Shown: positions 1 to 6,978 of the stretch, in pieces
How the letters are laid out: each line of letters opens with the position of its first letter
Numbering within the stretch: the first letter of the stretch is position 1
Source of the DNA: an uncultured Lachnospiraceae bacterium
GTDB taxonomy: Bacteria > Bacillota > Clostridia > Lachnospirales > Lachnospiraceae
DNA length: 8,330 nt
Direction: 5' to 3'
Assembly (NCBI GenBank): GCA_958444395.1
Contig: CAUCOL010000067.1
Location: 1-8,330 of the forward strand
Translations under genes and position numbers: made by a program
The notes under the pieces: model-generated
Databases searched by the model: none
Told to the model about the DNA's origin: nothing
Seen by the model: the letters and a program-made list of their open reading frames with translations, nothing else

Positions 1-2691
1 AAAGAAGCAGTTGCGAATACCGAGAAGATTGCGCAGCGATGCCATGTCGAGATCGAGTTTGGACAGTATAAGCTGCCCCGGTATGATGTGCCGGACGGCT
101 ACACCTCCTGGGAATATCTGCAGAAGCTGTGTCAGGAGGGAATGGAACGAAGGTATCCGGATGCCGGCAAAGAGCTGAAGGATCGAATGGCATATGAGTT
201 GGATACGATCCGGACAATGGGATTTATTGATTACTTTCTGATCGTATGGGACTTTATAAAATATGGTAAGGATCATGGGATCAGTGTAGGACCGGGACGA
301 GGTTCCGCTGCGGGAAGTATCGTTTCGTATTGTCTCGGCATTACGGATATCGATCCGATCCGGTTTGATCTGCTGTTTGAGCGTTTCCTAAATCCGGAAC
401 GAGTAACGATGCCTGATATTGACGTGGATTTCTGCTATGAACGGCGGCAGGAAGTCATTGATTATGTAACACGCAAATATGGAAAAGAACGTGTGGTACA
501 GATTGTGACCTTTGGTACGCTGGCTGCACGTGGTGTGATCCGTGATGTGGGACGTGTTCTGGATCTTCCATATGCCTATGTGGATGCGATCGCTAAGGCG
601 ATTCCGATGGAACTGGGTATCACGATCGACAAAGCCCTGGAGATGAATCCGGATCTGCGGAAGCTGTATGAGACCGATGATCAGGCAAAATATCTGATCG
701 ATATGGGACGGCGTCTGGAGGGACTGCCACGCCATACCTCTGTGCATGCTGCCGGTGTCGTGATCAGTCCAAAGGCAGTTGACGAGTTTGTGCCGTTATC
801 CAAAGGTGCTGACGGAAATGTGACAACACAGTACACGATGACAACACTGGAAGAACTGGGTTTATTAAAGATGGATTTTCTGGGACTTCGTACATTGACA
901 GTCATACAAAATGCAGCGCACATGTCGGGACTGTCCGACCAGGATATGCTGCACATCGATTTTGATGATAAAAATGTGCTGGATATGATCAGCAGTGGAA
1001 AGACGGAAGGGGTGTTCCAGCTGGAAAGTGCCGGCATGAAGCAGTTTATGAAGGAATTACACCCGGAGAATCTGGAGGATGTGATTGCCGGGATATCCCT
1101 GTATCGTCCGGGTCCGATGGACTTTATACCAAAATATATCGCCGGAAAGAATAACAAAGAGGGCATCACCTACGACTGCCCACAGCTGGAACCGATCCTG
1201 GCACCAACATATGGCTGCATCGTATATCAGGAGCAGGTAATGCAGATCGTGCGGAGTCTGGCGGGATACAGTTTTGGACGAAGCGATCTGGTGCGTCGTG
1301 CTATGGCGAAGAAGAAAGCAAAGGTGATGGAGGCAGAACGTCAGAACTTTGTATATGGAAATGAAGAAGAAGGGGTAAAGGGCTGTATTGCAAATGGCAT
1401 TCCGGAAGAGACGGCAAATAAGATATACAATGATATGATCGATTTTGCGAAGTACGCATTTAACAAATCACATGCGGCAGCGTATGCGGTGGTTTCCTAT
1501 CAGACGGCATATCTGAAATATTATCATCCGGTAGAATTTATGGCGGCATTGCTCACGTCGGTAAAAGATAATATTACAAAAGTAGTTGGTTATACGATGA
1601 GTTGCCGTCAGATGGGCATCGAGATCCTTCCGCCGGATGTAAATGAGGGATACAGTGCGTTTTCTGTATCGGATGGAAAGATCCGGTATGGTATGTCAGC
1701 GATCAAAGGAGTTGGAACCGCAGTGATCGATTCGATCGTAGAAGAAAGGGAGCGTGGCGGACGCTTTTTGTCCATGCAGGATTTTATGAACCGGCTGACC
1801 AGCAAAGAGGTAAACCGTCACACGATTGAAAACTTTATCAAATCCGGTGCCTTTGACAGTCTGGAGGGAAACCGCAGACAGAAAATGGCAGTCTATGAAG
1901 CAATGCTGGATACGGTGAATAAGGAACGCAGGGATTCTATGGCGGGACAGCTGTCTTTATTTGACATGGGAGATGCGGATCTGGATCATGCCAATGAGAT
2001 CCGGTATCCGGCGCTGGAGGAGTTTGCCAAAGAAGAATTGCTGGCATATGAAAAAGAAGTACTGGGTATCTATATCAGTGGACACCCGCTGGAGGAATAT
2101 GTTCCATTAATGCAGAAAAACTGCACACATAATTCAACGGATTTTCTGGTACAGGAGGATGGAGAAAATGCGGGAATGGCACGTGTGGACGATGGAAAGC
2201 CGGTAGTGATCGGTGGCATGATCATTGACAAAACCGTAAAAACAACCCGGACGAACAGTCTGATGGCATTTCTGACAATCGAGGATCTGTACGGAACCGT
2301 TGAGGTGATTGTTTTTCCGCAGACTTACGAAAAGAAAAAAGAACAGCTGCAGACAGACGAAAAAGTGTTTATCAAAGGGCGGACCAATGTAGAGGAGAAC
2401 AAAAACGGAAAGATCATCTGCCAGGATATCATTCCATTCGAGCAGATTCCCTGTGAACTCTGGCTGCGATTCAGCGATAAGCAGTCTTTTCTGGAGCAGG
2501 AGCAGACGTTGTATAAAAATCTGCTGCCTTACGATGGTACAGATACGGTGTGCATCTATCTGCAGGAGGAAAAGCAGATCAAGCGGCTGCCAAAGAGCAG
2601 AAGTGTGAATGCAAGGCGCGTAATTGGGGATAATATCTTAAATGAAATGACAGGAGTGACCTGTGCATTAAAAGAGAAGTCTTTATCTTGA
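1..2691 (+). CDS. dnaE: DNA polymerase III subunit alpha (DnaE), 5' end outside window
   Basis: Replicative C-family DNA polymerase that adds dNTPs at the fork; in Gram-positive bacteria it usually works beside PolC. The reading frame is open from base 1, so the 896 visible residues lack roughly the first 265 of a usual ~1,160, that is most of the N-terminal PHP domain. GTG 88 is not the real start. Seen in order: the GPGRGSAAGS palm motif (about nt 289-318); PDIDVDF with the two catalytic aspartates of the DVD (nt 421-429); KMDFLGLRTL with the third catalytic aspartate (nt 874-876); RPGPMDFIPKYI and FNKSHAAAYAVVSYQ of the fingers; a helix-hairpin-helix stretch IKGVGTAVIDSI (about nt 1699-1734); a beta-clamp-binding pentapeptide QLSLF (nt 1948-1962); and an OB fold (about nt 2200-2440). 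The three catalytic aspartates are present and there is no internal stop. No terminator follows; the pfkA promoter overlaps its stop codon. Confidence 0.97.
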   Translation, partial: KEAVANTEKIAQRCHVEIEFGQYKLPRYDVPDGYTSWEYLQKLCQEGMERRYPDAGKELKDRMAYELDTIRTMGFIDYFLIVWDFIKYGKDHGISVGPGRGSAAGSIVSYCLGITDIDPIRFDLLFERFLNPERVTMPDIDVDFCYERRQEVIDYVTRKYGKERVVQIVTFGTLAARGVIRDVGRVLDLPYAYVDAIAKAIPMELGITIDKALEMNPDLRKLYETDDQAKYLIDMGRRLEGLPRHTSVHAAGVVISPKAVDEFVPLSKGADGNVTTQYTMTTLEELGLLKMDFLGLRTLTVIQNAAHMSGLSDQDMLHIDFDDKNVLDMISSGKTEGVFQLESAGMKQFMKELHPENLEDVIAGISLYRPGPMDFIPKYIAGKNNKEGITYDCPQLEPILAPTYGCIVYQEQVMQIVRSLAGYSFGRSDLVRRAMAKKKAKVMEAERQNFVYGNEEEGVKGCIANGIPEETANKIYNDMIDFAKYAFNKSHAAAYAVVSYQTAYLKYYHPVEFMAALLTSVKDNITKVVGYTMSCRQMGIEILPPDVNEGYSAFSVSDGKIRYGMSAIKGVGTAVIDSIVEERERGGRFLSMQDFMNRLTSKEVNRHTIENFIKSGAFDSLEGNRRQKMAVYEAMLDTVNKERRDSMAGQLSLFDMGDADLDHANEIRYPALEEFAKEELLAYEKEVLGIYISGHPLEEYVPLMQKNCTHNSTDFLVQEDGENAGMARVDDGKPVVIGGMIIDKTVKTTRTNSLMAFLTIEDLYGTVEVIVFPQTYEKKKEQLQTDEKVFIKGRTNVEENKNGKIICQDIIPFEQIPCELWLRFSDKQSFLEQEQTLYKNLLPYDGTDTVCIYLQEEKQIKRLPKSRSVNARRVIGDNILNEMTGVTCALKEKSLS

Positions 2692-2716
2692 AAAAAACAG
2701 GATAATAGCGTAAAAT
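2688..2716 (+). promoter_or_regulatory. Sigma-A promoter for pfkA
   Basis: TTGAAA (2688-2693) and TAAAAT (2711-2716) are separated by exactly 17 bases, close to the sigma-A consensus. The -35 box overlaps the dnaE stop codon TGA (2689-2691). The expected start of transcription is near 2723, giving a leader of about 124 bases before pfkA. This lets pfkA be expressed apart from dnaE. The call rests on consensus match only. Confidence 0.7.
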
Positions 2717-2846
2717 AGAAATGAATGACAGAACAAAGGAGTGCATGGCAGTCTTCCCGTTTCGGGAGACAGAAAGAATGCATAAAAAGAAACAGAATCA
2801 GAAAGACATTCATCCAGAGAATGAATGAGACAGAATGAGGTGGAAC
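2717..2846 (+). other. pfkA leader with a hairpin and a possible short reading frame
   Basis: This gap holds a hairpin: GTCTTCCCG (2751-2759), loop TTT, CGGGAGAC (2763-2770), eight base pairs with one bulged T. No T-run follows, so it is not a normal intrinsic terminator. A reading frame is open from ATG 2721, with a second in-frame ATG at 2745 preceded by AAAGGAG (2735-2741), to TGA 2826-2828. From 2745 it would give 27 residues, rich in charged and polar amino acids (K, E, Q, N). It ends 18 bases before the pfkA start. Whether it is translated is unknown. Confidence 0.35.
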
Positions 2847-3827
2847 ATGGAAAGCGCAGTAAAAACGATTGGCGTACTGACAAGTGGTGGGGATGCACCA
2901 GGAATGAATGCAGCGATTCGTGCAGTGGTTCGTACCGCAATAGCAAATGGTGTAAAAGTAAAAGGAATTCAGAGAGGTTATGCAGGACTGCTGGAAGAGG
3001 ATATTATTGATATGGACACATTATCAGTATCCGATATCATTCAGTTAGGTGGAACGATTCTCTATACAGCACGCTGTCTCGAGTTTAAAGAGCCGGAATT
3101 CCAGAAGAAGGCAGCGGATATCTGCCGTAAGCATGGCATTGACGGGATCGTAGTCATTGGTGGAGATGGTTCCTTCCAGGGAGCCAGCCGCTTATCGGAG
3201 AATGGCATCAATACGATCGGTGTACCGGGTACGATTGATCTGGATATTGCATGTACGGAATATACGATCGGATTTGATACCGCGATCAATACCGCAATGG
3301 AAGCGATTGATAAATTACGTGATACATCTGAATCACATGAACGTTGCAGTATTGTCGAGGTTATGGGACGTACAGCCGGTCATATTGCACTTTGGACCGG
3401 TATTGCCAGCGGTTCAGAGTATATTCTGACGACAGAGAAGTATCATGGAGACATTCAGCGTATTATCGCAAAGATCCAGCGCCGCCGAGAGATCGGTAAG
3501 AAGAATCACATCATTGTAAATGCAGAGGGTGTTGGTAATTCAGCAGAGATGGCGAAGATCATCGAAGCAGCGACAGGTGTAGAGACGAGAGCGACGATCC
3601 TGGGTCATATCCAGCGTGGTGGTAATCCGACCTGTAAGGATCGTGTATTTGCCTCTGCAATGGGTGCAAAAGCAGTGGAGTTACTGTGCAGTGGTGCCAG
3701 CAACCGCGTCGTAGGCTTTCGTGATGGTGAGTTCGTGGACTACGATATTCAGGAAGCATTGGCGATGCAGAAGGGACTGGATCCATACCTGTTCCATATC
3801 ATGAAGAGCCTGACAACGTATCAGTAA
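2847..3827 (+). CDS. pfkA: ATP-dependent 6-phosphofructokinase
   Basis: Phosphorylates fructose 6-phosphate to fructose 1,6-bisphosphate with ATP, the committed step of glycolysis; cytoplasmic, normally a homotetramer. Start ATG 2847 is chosen because GAGGTGG (2837-2843) sits just before it and the protein (326 aa, usual ~320) then begins like its family; ATG 2835 in the same frame is possible. Motifs: nucleotide-binding TSGGDAPGMNAAIR near the N-terminus; GGDGS at 105-109, with Gly108 marking the ATP rather than pyrophosphate type; PGTID at 127-131, with Gly128 also ATP-type and Asp131 the catalytic base; SHER Arg166, MGR Arg175, and TRATILGHIQRGG substrate residues. Odd: the usual TIDND motif reads TIDLD (Leu132), and Arg63 and Arg211 of the Geobacillus enzyme are Leu67 and Ile216 here. 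Arg211 is an effector-site contact, so PEP/ADP control may differ (inference). The next gene starts 57 bases downstream and may be cotranscribed. Confidence 0.96.
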   Translation: MESAVKTIGVLTSGGDAPGMNAAIRAVVRTAIANGVKVKGIQRGYAGLLEEDIIDMDTLSVSDIIQLGGTILYTARCLEFKEPEFQKKAADICRKHGIDGIVVIGGDGSFQGASRLSENGINTIGVPGTIDLDIACTEYTIGFDTAINTAMEAIDKLRDTSESHERCSIVEVMGRTAGHIALWTGIASGSEYILTTEKYHGDIQRIIAKIQRRREIGKKNHIIVNAEGVGNSAEMAKIIEAATGVETRATILGHIQRGGNPTCKDRVFASAMGAKAVELLCSGASNRVVGFRDGEFVDYDIQEALAMQKGLDPYLFHIMKSLTTYQ

Positions 3828-3871
3828 ACCCGGCGATATGGGTGCGGTTTAGGAATTATTACCAAGAAAAC

Positions 3872-3877
3872 AGGAGG
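3872..3877 (+). promoter_or_regulatory. Ribosome binding site that fixes a TTG start
   Basis: A perfect AGGAGG lies seven bases before TTG 3885. No ATG in the same frame lies near it upstream, and the next in-frame ATG (Met29) falls after the hydrophobic anchor. This decides the non-ATG start of the small acidic protein. Confidence 0.8.
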
Positions 3878-3884
3878 TAGCAGT

Positions 3885-4181
3885 TTGAATAAGTTTTTTA
3901 AGAGTGTATTGGGTGTAGCATCGGTAGCGGCTGTGGCAGCAGGTGCATACTATGTGACAAAGAAGTGGATGGATGAGCAGGACGAAGAGCTGGAAGACGA
4001 TTTTGACGATCTGGACTTTGAAGACGATGAGCCTGTAGAGAAATCCCGTGAGTATGTTACACTGGATCTGGATCAGGATCAGGAGGAAGCACAGAGCGAG
4101 AGCGTACCGGAAGAAGACATTGCTGAAAATGACAGTCCGGAACCTGATTTTGAAAGTGTATCCGAGGAGAGCCGGGAATAG
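3885..4181 (+). CDS. Small membrane-anchored, highly acidic protein of unknown function
   Basis: I do not recognise a named family. The 98-residue product starts with TTG, supported by a perfect ribosome binding site. Residues 1-6 are short and basic, about 7-24 form one hydrophobic Ala/Val/Gly-rich segment (membrane anchor or uncleaved signal; no lipobox cysteine), and 25-28 include KKW. From residue 29 on, 34 of 70 residues are Asp or Glu, with almost no hydrophobic core, so the tail is probably disordered. The basic residues lie mainly before and just after the anchor; the direction of insertion is not certain. It lies 57 bases after pfkA with no clear terminator or promoter between, so it is probably read from the pfkA promoter. 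A hairpin terminator follows. Small anchored proteins of this shape occur in Lachnospiraceae, but I know of no assigned role. The gene itself is well supported; function is unknown. Confidence 0.8.
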   Translation: MNKFFKSVLGVASVAAVAAGAYYVTKKWMDEQDEELEDDFDDLDFEDDEPVEKSREYVTLDLDQDQEEAQSESVPEEDIAENDSPEPDFESVSEESRE

Positions 4182-4215
4182 GCGGATGTTCCCGGAAAGA
4201 GATTGCCTTTAGTAT

Positions 4216-4258
4216 ATCAACCCCAAAGAGTCTGACTTTTTGGGGTTGATTTCTGTCT
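4216..4258 (+). terminator. Hairpin terminator after the acidic protein gene
   Basis: ATCAACCCCAAA (4216-4227) and TTTGGGGTTGAT (4239-4250) form a perfect 12-bp stem with an 11-base loop, followed by the T-rich but interrupted TTCTGTCT. It lies 34 bases after the stop codon. The imperfect T-run makes full termination uncertain. The other strand shows no T-run beyond the stem, so it acts for the + strand only. Confidence 0.7.
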
Positions 4259-4266
4259 GGAAGAAA

Positions 4267-4295
4267 GTATAAAAAGAGAAAGTATTTCATAAATT
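4267..4295 (+). promoter_or_regulatory. Possible sigma-E (sporulation) promoter of ylbJ
   Basis: GTATAAA (4267-4273), 14 bases, then CATAAATT (4288-4295). The Bacillus sigma-E consensus is roughly kmATATT, 13-15 bases, CATACAnT; the -10 box differs at one defined position and the -35 box keeps the ATA core. Transcription would start near 4302, about 24 bases before the ylbJ start. No convincing sigma-A pair is present here. B. subtilis ylbJ belongs to the sigma-E regulon, which fits. Confidence 0.45.
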
Positions 4296-4325
4296 GTACC
4301 AAGTCGTCTGAAAATGGGGAATCAT

Positions 4326-5393
4326 ATGAAACGTAAGTTACTGACCGGAGGAGTCTTTGGTGCACTTTTTATCCTTCTACTGTTTCCGGGAATTGTCAGT
4401 AAGGGGGCAGCAGACGGACTGATGCTGTGGTTCCAGGTCGTTCTGCCCTCTCTGCTGCCGTTTATGGTATTATCGAATGTCATGCTTCGTCTGGATGTGA
4501 CAGCCTCCGTGGGAAAACTGCTTTATCCGGTGCTGCACAGGGTGTTGCATGTATCGAAAGAGGGGAGCTATGCAGTGACGATGGGATGGATCTCCGGATA
4601 TCCATTGGGAGCAAAGGTAACCGCAGATCTGTGCAAGAAGGGGCGTCTGGATCGGCGGGAGGGACAGTATCTGCTGACCTTTTGCAATAACGCCAGTCCG
4701 ATCTTTGTATTGGAGTATATCGCAGTGTTCTGCCTGCATCGGAAGATGCCGGTACTCTTTCTGCTCGGAATATATGGTGCTGCTGTACTCAATGCGTGGC
4801 TTTGGTATTATTTAACTGTGCACAGAAGCCCGCAAAGAGCGGTTTCCTCGGGAGCGTGCTTAGAAGTGTTTGCGCCGGATTGCTTGTCTACTACTGTAGA
4901 ATGCAGAGAATATGCCGCATCTTCCGGGAAAAAGGCTCATCCGGCGGGGAAGAAGAATGACGGTGCAGCTGTTTTTTTCTCATGGGGAAATGGCTTTGCG
5001 GGAGTGATGCAGGCACTGGATGACGGGATTTTAGATGCATTTGTCACCTTAACGAAGATAGGCGGTTATATTATTCTGTTTGCCATCCTGGCAGAGCTTG
5101 CCGAGAAGATGCTGCCGGTTAGTGAATACAGCAAAGGAATCCTGCTGGGGGTGCTTGAGATCACAACGGGCGGGGAATTTTTAAAACGTCTGACACTGGC
5201 GGGAGACGGGAAACTCTTACTAGGCATCATGCTGACGGCTTTTGGCGGATTTTCCAGTGTGGCACAGACTGCCAGTGTGCTGCAGGGCAGCCGGCTCTCT
5301 ACGGTACGGTACATATTGGGCAAATGCACACATGCTGTGATCGCAGGCGGACTGGCAGTGCTGTGGATCCTGGTAAAAAGTATAATAAACTAA
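4326..5393 (+). CDS. ylbJ: YlbJ-family sporulation integral membrane protein
   Basis: Polytopic membrane protein of the YlbJ family, which carries two copies of a nucleoside-recognition (Gate) type membrane domain. In B. subtilis it is a mother-cell sporulation protein under sigma-E; its transported or sensed substrate is not established. Start ATG 4326 (355 aa) is preferred over ATG 4314 because GGGGA (4316-4320) precedes it by five bases and the protein then opens with MKRK and a hydrophobic helix. Family signatures: LPSLLPF near residue 40, GWISGYPLGAK (87-97), FCNNASP (119-125) in the first half; GGYIILF, LEITTGG and AFGGFSSVAQ (305-314) in the second. Residues about 164-220 form a polar loop of low apparent conservation, rich in Ser, Lys and Cys, joining the halves. 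It appears to be a single-gene unit between a terminator and the promoter of the next gene. Annotation rests on motif recognition; orthology to B. subtilis YlbJ is likely rather than certain. Confidence 0.75.
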   Translation: MKRKLLTGGVFGALFILLLFPGIVSKGAADGLMLWFQVVLPSLLPFMVLSNVMLRLDVTASVGKLLYPVLHRVLHVSKEGSYAVTMGWISGYPLGAKVTADLCKKGRLDRREGQYLLTFCNNASPIFVLEYIAVFCLHRKMPVLFLLGIYGAAVLNAWLWYYLTVHRSPQRAVSSGACLEVFAPDCLSTTVECREYAASSGKKAHPAGKKNDGAAVFFSWGNGFAGVMQALDDGILDAFVTLTKIGGYIILFAILAELAEKMLPVSEYSKGILLGVLEITTGGEFLKRLTLAGDGKLLLGIMLTAFGGFSSVAQTASVLQGSRLSTVRYILGKCTHAVIAGGLAVLWILVKSIIN

Positions 5394-5444
5394 AAAAGGG
5401 TCATAATGGATGAGAAAAAATGTGTATGTAATGCTGTCAAAAAG

Positions 5445-5453
5445 TGGTATACT
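5445..5453 (+). promoter_or_regulatory. Extended -10 promoter for the M18 aminopeptidase
   Basis: TGG followed by TATACT (5448-5453) matches an extended -10 element (TGnTATAAT). No good -35 hexamer is found 16-18 bases upstream. Transcription would begin near 5460, giving a leader of about 29 bases. No terminator-like hairpin lies between ylbJ and this site, so some read-through from ylbJ is possible. Confidence 0.5.
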
Positions 5454-5488
5454 AAGGATAATTTGAATGAATGGAGGAAAGAACAGAA

Positions 5489-6868
5489 ATGGAACGAGAA
5501 AGTGCATGGAAACAATATAATGATGCTGCCAGAGAGGAGTTAGAGCAGCTGAATCAGAAGTATATCAATTTTCTTTCAACCGGAAAGACAGAAAGAGAGT
5601 GTGTAAAGGAGTCTGTACGTCAGGCGAAGGAAGCCGGCTATCGAGCATTGGAGGATGTGCTGGCGCAGAAAAAGCCGTTAGAGGCAGGCGATAAGGTGTA
5701 TGCTGTGTGTATGAATAAAGCGGTTGCTTTATTCCAGATCGGCAGAAAGCCATTGGAGGAAGGAATGAACATTCTTGGTGCCCATATTGATTCACCGAGA
5801 ATGGATGTAAAGCAGAATCCGTTATATGAATCCGATGATATGGCATACCTGGATACACATTACTATGGCGGCATCAAGAAATATCAGTGGGTGACACTGC
5901 CATTGGCAATCCACGGTGTCGTTGTAATGAAAAATGGCAAGACGGTAGAAGTCTGCATCGGTGAGAAGGATACGGATCCTGTATTCTGTGTGACCGATCT
6001 GCTCATTCATCTGGCAGGGGCTCAGATGGAGAAGAAAGCGGCGAAGGTCATTGAGGGTGAGAAGTTGGATGTCCTGGTAGGAAGCCTTCCATTAAAGGAT
6101 ACCGAAAAGGATGCAGTGAAAGCAGGCGTTCTTTCTATATTAAAGGAACAGTATGGTATGGAAGAGGAGGATTTCCTGTCTGCAGAGCTGGAGGTTGTAC
6201 CGGCAGGAAGAGCCAGAGAACTCGGCTTTGACAGAAGCATGATCATGTCTTATGGACAGGATGACAGAGTGTGTGCTTATACGTCACTGGCTGCCATGCT
6301 GGAAGCACCGGTACCGGACAAGACGGCATGCTGTCTGCTGGTTGATAAGGAAGAGATCGGCAGTGTGGGTGCTACCGGTATGCAGTCCCGTTTCTTTGAA
6401 AATACAGTCGCAGAGCTGTTAAATCTTCAGGAAACTTATAATGAACTCCTTCTGAAACGTTGCATGCGCAACAGCCGTATGCTTTCCTCGGATGTAAATG
6501 CGGCGTACGATCCGTTATTTGCCGATGCGTTCGAGAAGAGAAGTGCGTCTTTCCTGGGAAGAGGTGTGGTATTCAGTAAATTTACAGGATCCCGTGGTAA
6601 ATCCGGTTCCAATGATGCGAATGCGGAGTATCTGGCAGCCCTGCGCAAGATTATGGATGATAATCAGGTGCAGTTCCAGATGGCAGAACTTGGCAAGGTA
6701 GATATCGGTGGCGGTGGAACAATCGCCTATATTCTGTCTCTGTACGGCATGGAAGTGATCGACAGTGGTGTTGCCGTGTTAAATATGCATGCCCCGTGGG
6801 AGGTAACGAGTAAGGCAGATGTATACGAAGCCTATAAGTGCTATAAGGCATTTTTGAAGGATGCATAG
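5489..6868 (+). CDS. M18 family zinc aminopeptidase
   Basis: Cytoplasmic dinuclear-metal exopeptidase that removes N-terminal residues from peptides; M18 enzymes form large tetrahedral dodecamers. Start ATG 5489 (459 aa) follows GGAGG (5473-5477); ATG 5471 would add six residues and has a poorer site. All expected metal and catalytic positions are visible: His99 and Asp101 in GAHIDSP, bridging Asp258 in YGQDDRV, the Glu288-Glu289 pair in DKEEIGS, Asp335 in SSDVNAAYDP, and His434 in NMHAPWE. The glycine-rich KVDIGGGGT precedes the last histidine. Where the human aspartyl aminopeptidase has DxAHAVHP, this protein has DVNAAYDP, so two histidines, one of which (His352) serves the neighbouring subunit's active site, are absent. 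Specificity for acidic residues should therefore not be assumed. The gene has its own promoter and ends in a strong terminator. Family assignment is firm; substrate is open. Confidence 0.93.
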   Translation: MERESAWKQYNDAAREELEQLNQKYINFLSTGKTERECVKESVRQAKEAGYRALEDVLAQKKPLEAGDKVYAVCMNKAVALFQIGRKPLEEGMNILGAHIDSPRMDVKQNPLYESDDMAYLDTHYYGGIKKYQWVTLPLAIHGVVVMKNGKTVEVCIGEKDTDPVFCVTDLLIHLAGAQMEKKAAKVIEGEKLDVLVGSLPLKDTEKDAVKAGVLSILKEQYGMEEEDFLSAELEVVPAGRARELGFDRSMIMSYGQDDRVCAYTSLAAMLEAPVPDKTACCLLVDKEEIGSVGATGMQSRFFENTVAELLNLQETYNELLLKRCMRNSRMLSSDVNAAYDPLFADAFEKRSASFLGRGVVFSKFTGSRGKSGSNDANAEYLAALRKIMDDNQVQFQMAELGKVDIGGGGTIAYILSLYGMEVIDSGVAVLNMHAPWEVTSKADVYEAYKCYKAFLKDA

Positions 6869-6872
6869 TGTG

Positions 6873-6900
6873 AAAAATACTGCGGATGCAGTATTTTTAT
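6873..6900 (+). terminator. Intrinsic terminator after the M18 aminopeptidase
   Basis: AAAAATACTGC (6873-6883), loop GGAT, GCAGTATTTTT (6888-6898): a perfect 11-bp inverted repeat whose right arm ends in five T. It starts four bases after the stop codon. Because the arms are A-run/T-run symmetric it could also work on the opposite strand, though no minus-strand gene faces it. Confidence 0.85.
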
Positions 6901-6901
6901 A

Positions 6902-6978
6902 CAGGGCAATTTGTGCCGCAGGCGTCACAAAACGGCCCTGATCGCAGCGATTCCTTCGACGCAAAGCGTCGGCGGAAT
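6902..6978 (+). repeat. Three consecutive palindromes in the leader of the thiamine-uptake operon
   Basis: Hairpin 1 has outer arms CAGGGC (6902-6907) and GCCCTG (6935-6940), and inner arms TTTGTG (6910-6915) and CACAAA (6926-6931) that extend by two more pairs after one mismatch. Next comes ATCGC-A-GCGAT (6941-6951). Hairpin 2 has ATTCC (6950-6954) pairing with GGAAT (6974-6978), and GACGC (6958-6962), loop AAA, GCGTC (6966-6970), with one mismatch and one G-T pair between. The stretch is visibly more GC-rich than its surroundings and shows no convincing promoter. It could be a dispersed palindromic (REP- or MITE-like) element, a structured RNA leader, or an operator cluster. It lacks the conserved TPP riboswitch core. 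The pairing is seen directly; the role is unknown. Confidence 0.6.

Noticed and set aside
88..90. GTG 88 as the start of dnaE
   Set aside because: The frame is open to base 1 and the preceding residues (KEAVANTEKIAQRC and onward) match the DnaE region just after the PHP domain, so the gene is cut by the window edge.
681..1169. Minus-strand open frame of 162 codons inside dnaE
   Set aside because: It lies entirely antisense to conserved polymerase motifs, has no ribosome binding site that I can see, and its translation has a Ser/Pro/Cys-rich composition typical of a shadow frame.
2751..2780. Hairpin after dnaE as an intrinsic terminator
   Set aside because: The stem is good but no T-run follows on either strand, and it lies downstream of the predicted pfkA transcription start.
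2825..3010. Plus-strand 61-codon frame overlapping the start of pfkA
   Set aside because: It overlaps the strongly conserved N-terminus of PfkA in another frame and its translation is low-complexity Ser/Arg/Lys; it is a shadow.
3826..3850. AAACC...GGTTT inverted repeat after pfkA as a terminator
   Set aside because: Only five pairs, with a 15-base interior that does not extend the stem, and no T-run. Read-through to the acidic protein gene is more likely.
4057..4365. Minus-strand 102-codon frame across the terminator and ylbJ start
   Set aside because: It runs through a hairpin terminator and the antisense of the repetitive acidic-codon region, which produces long chance frames; no ribosome binding site or family is recognisable.
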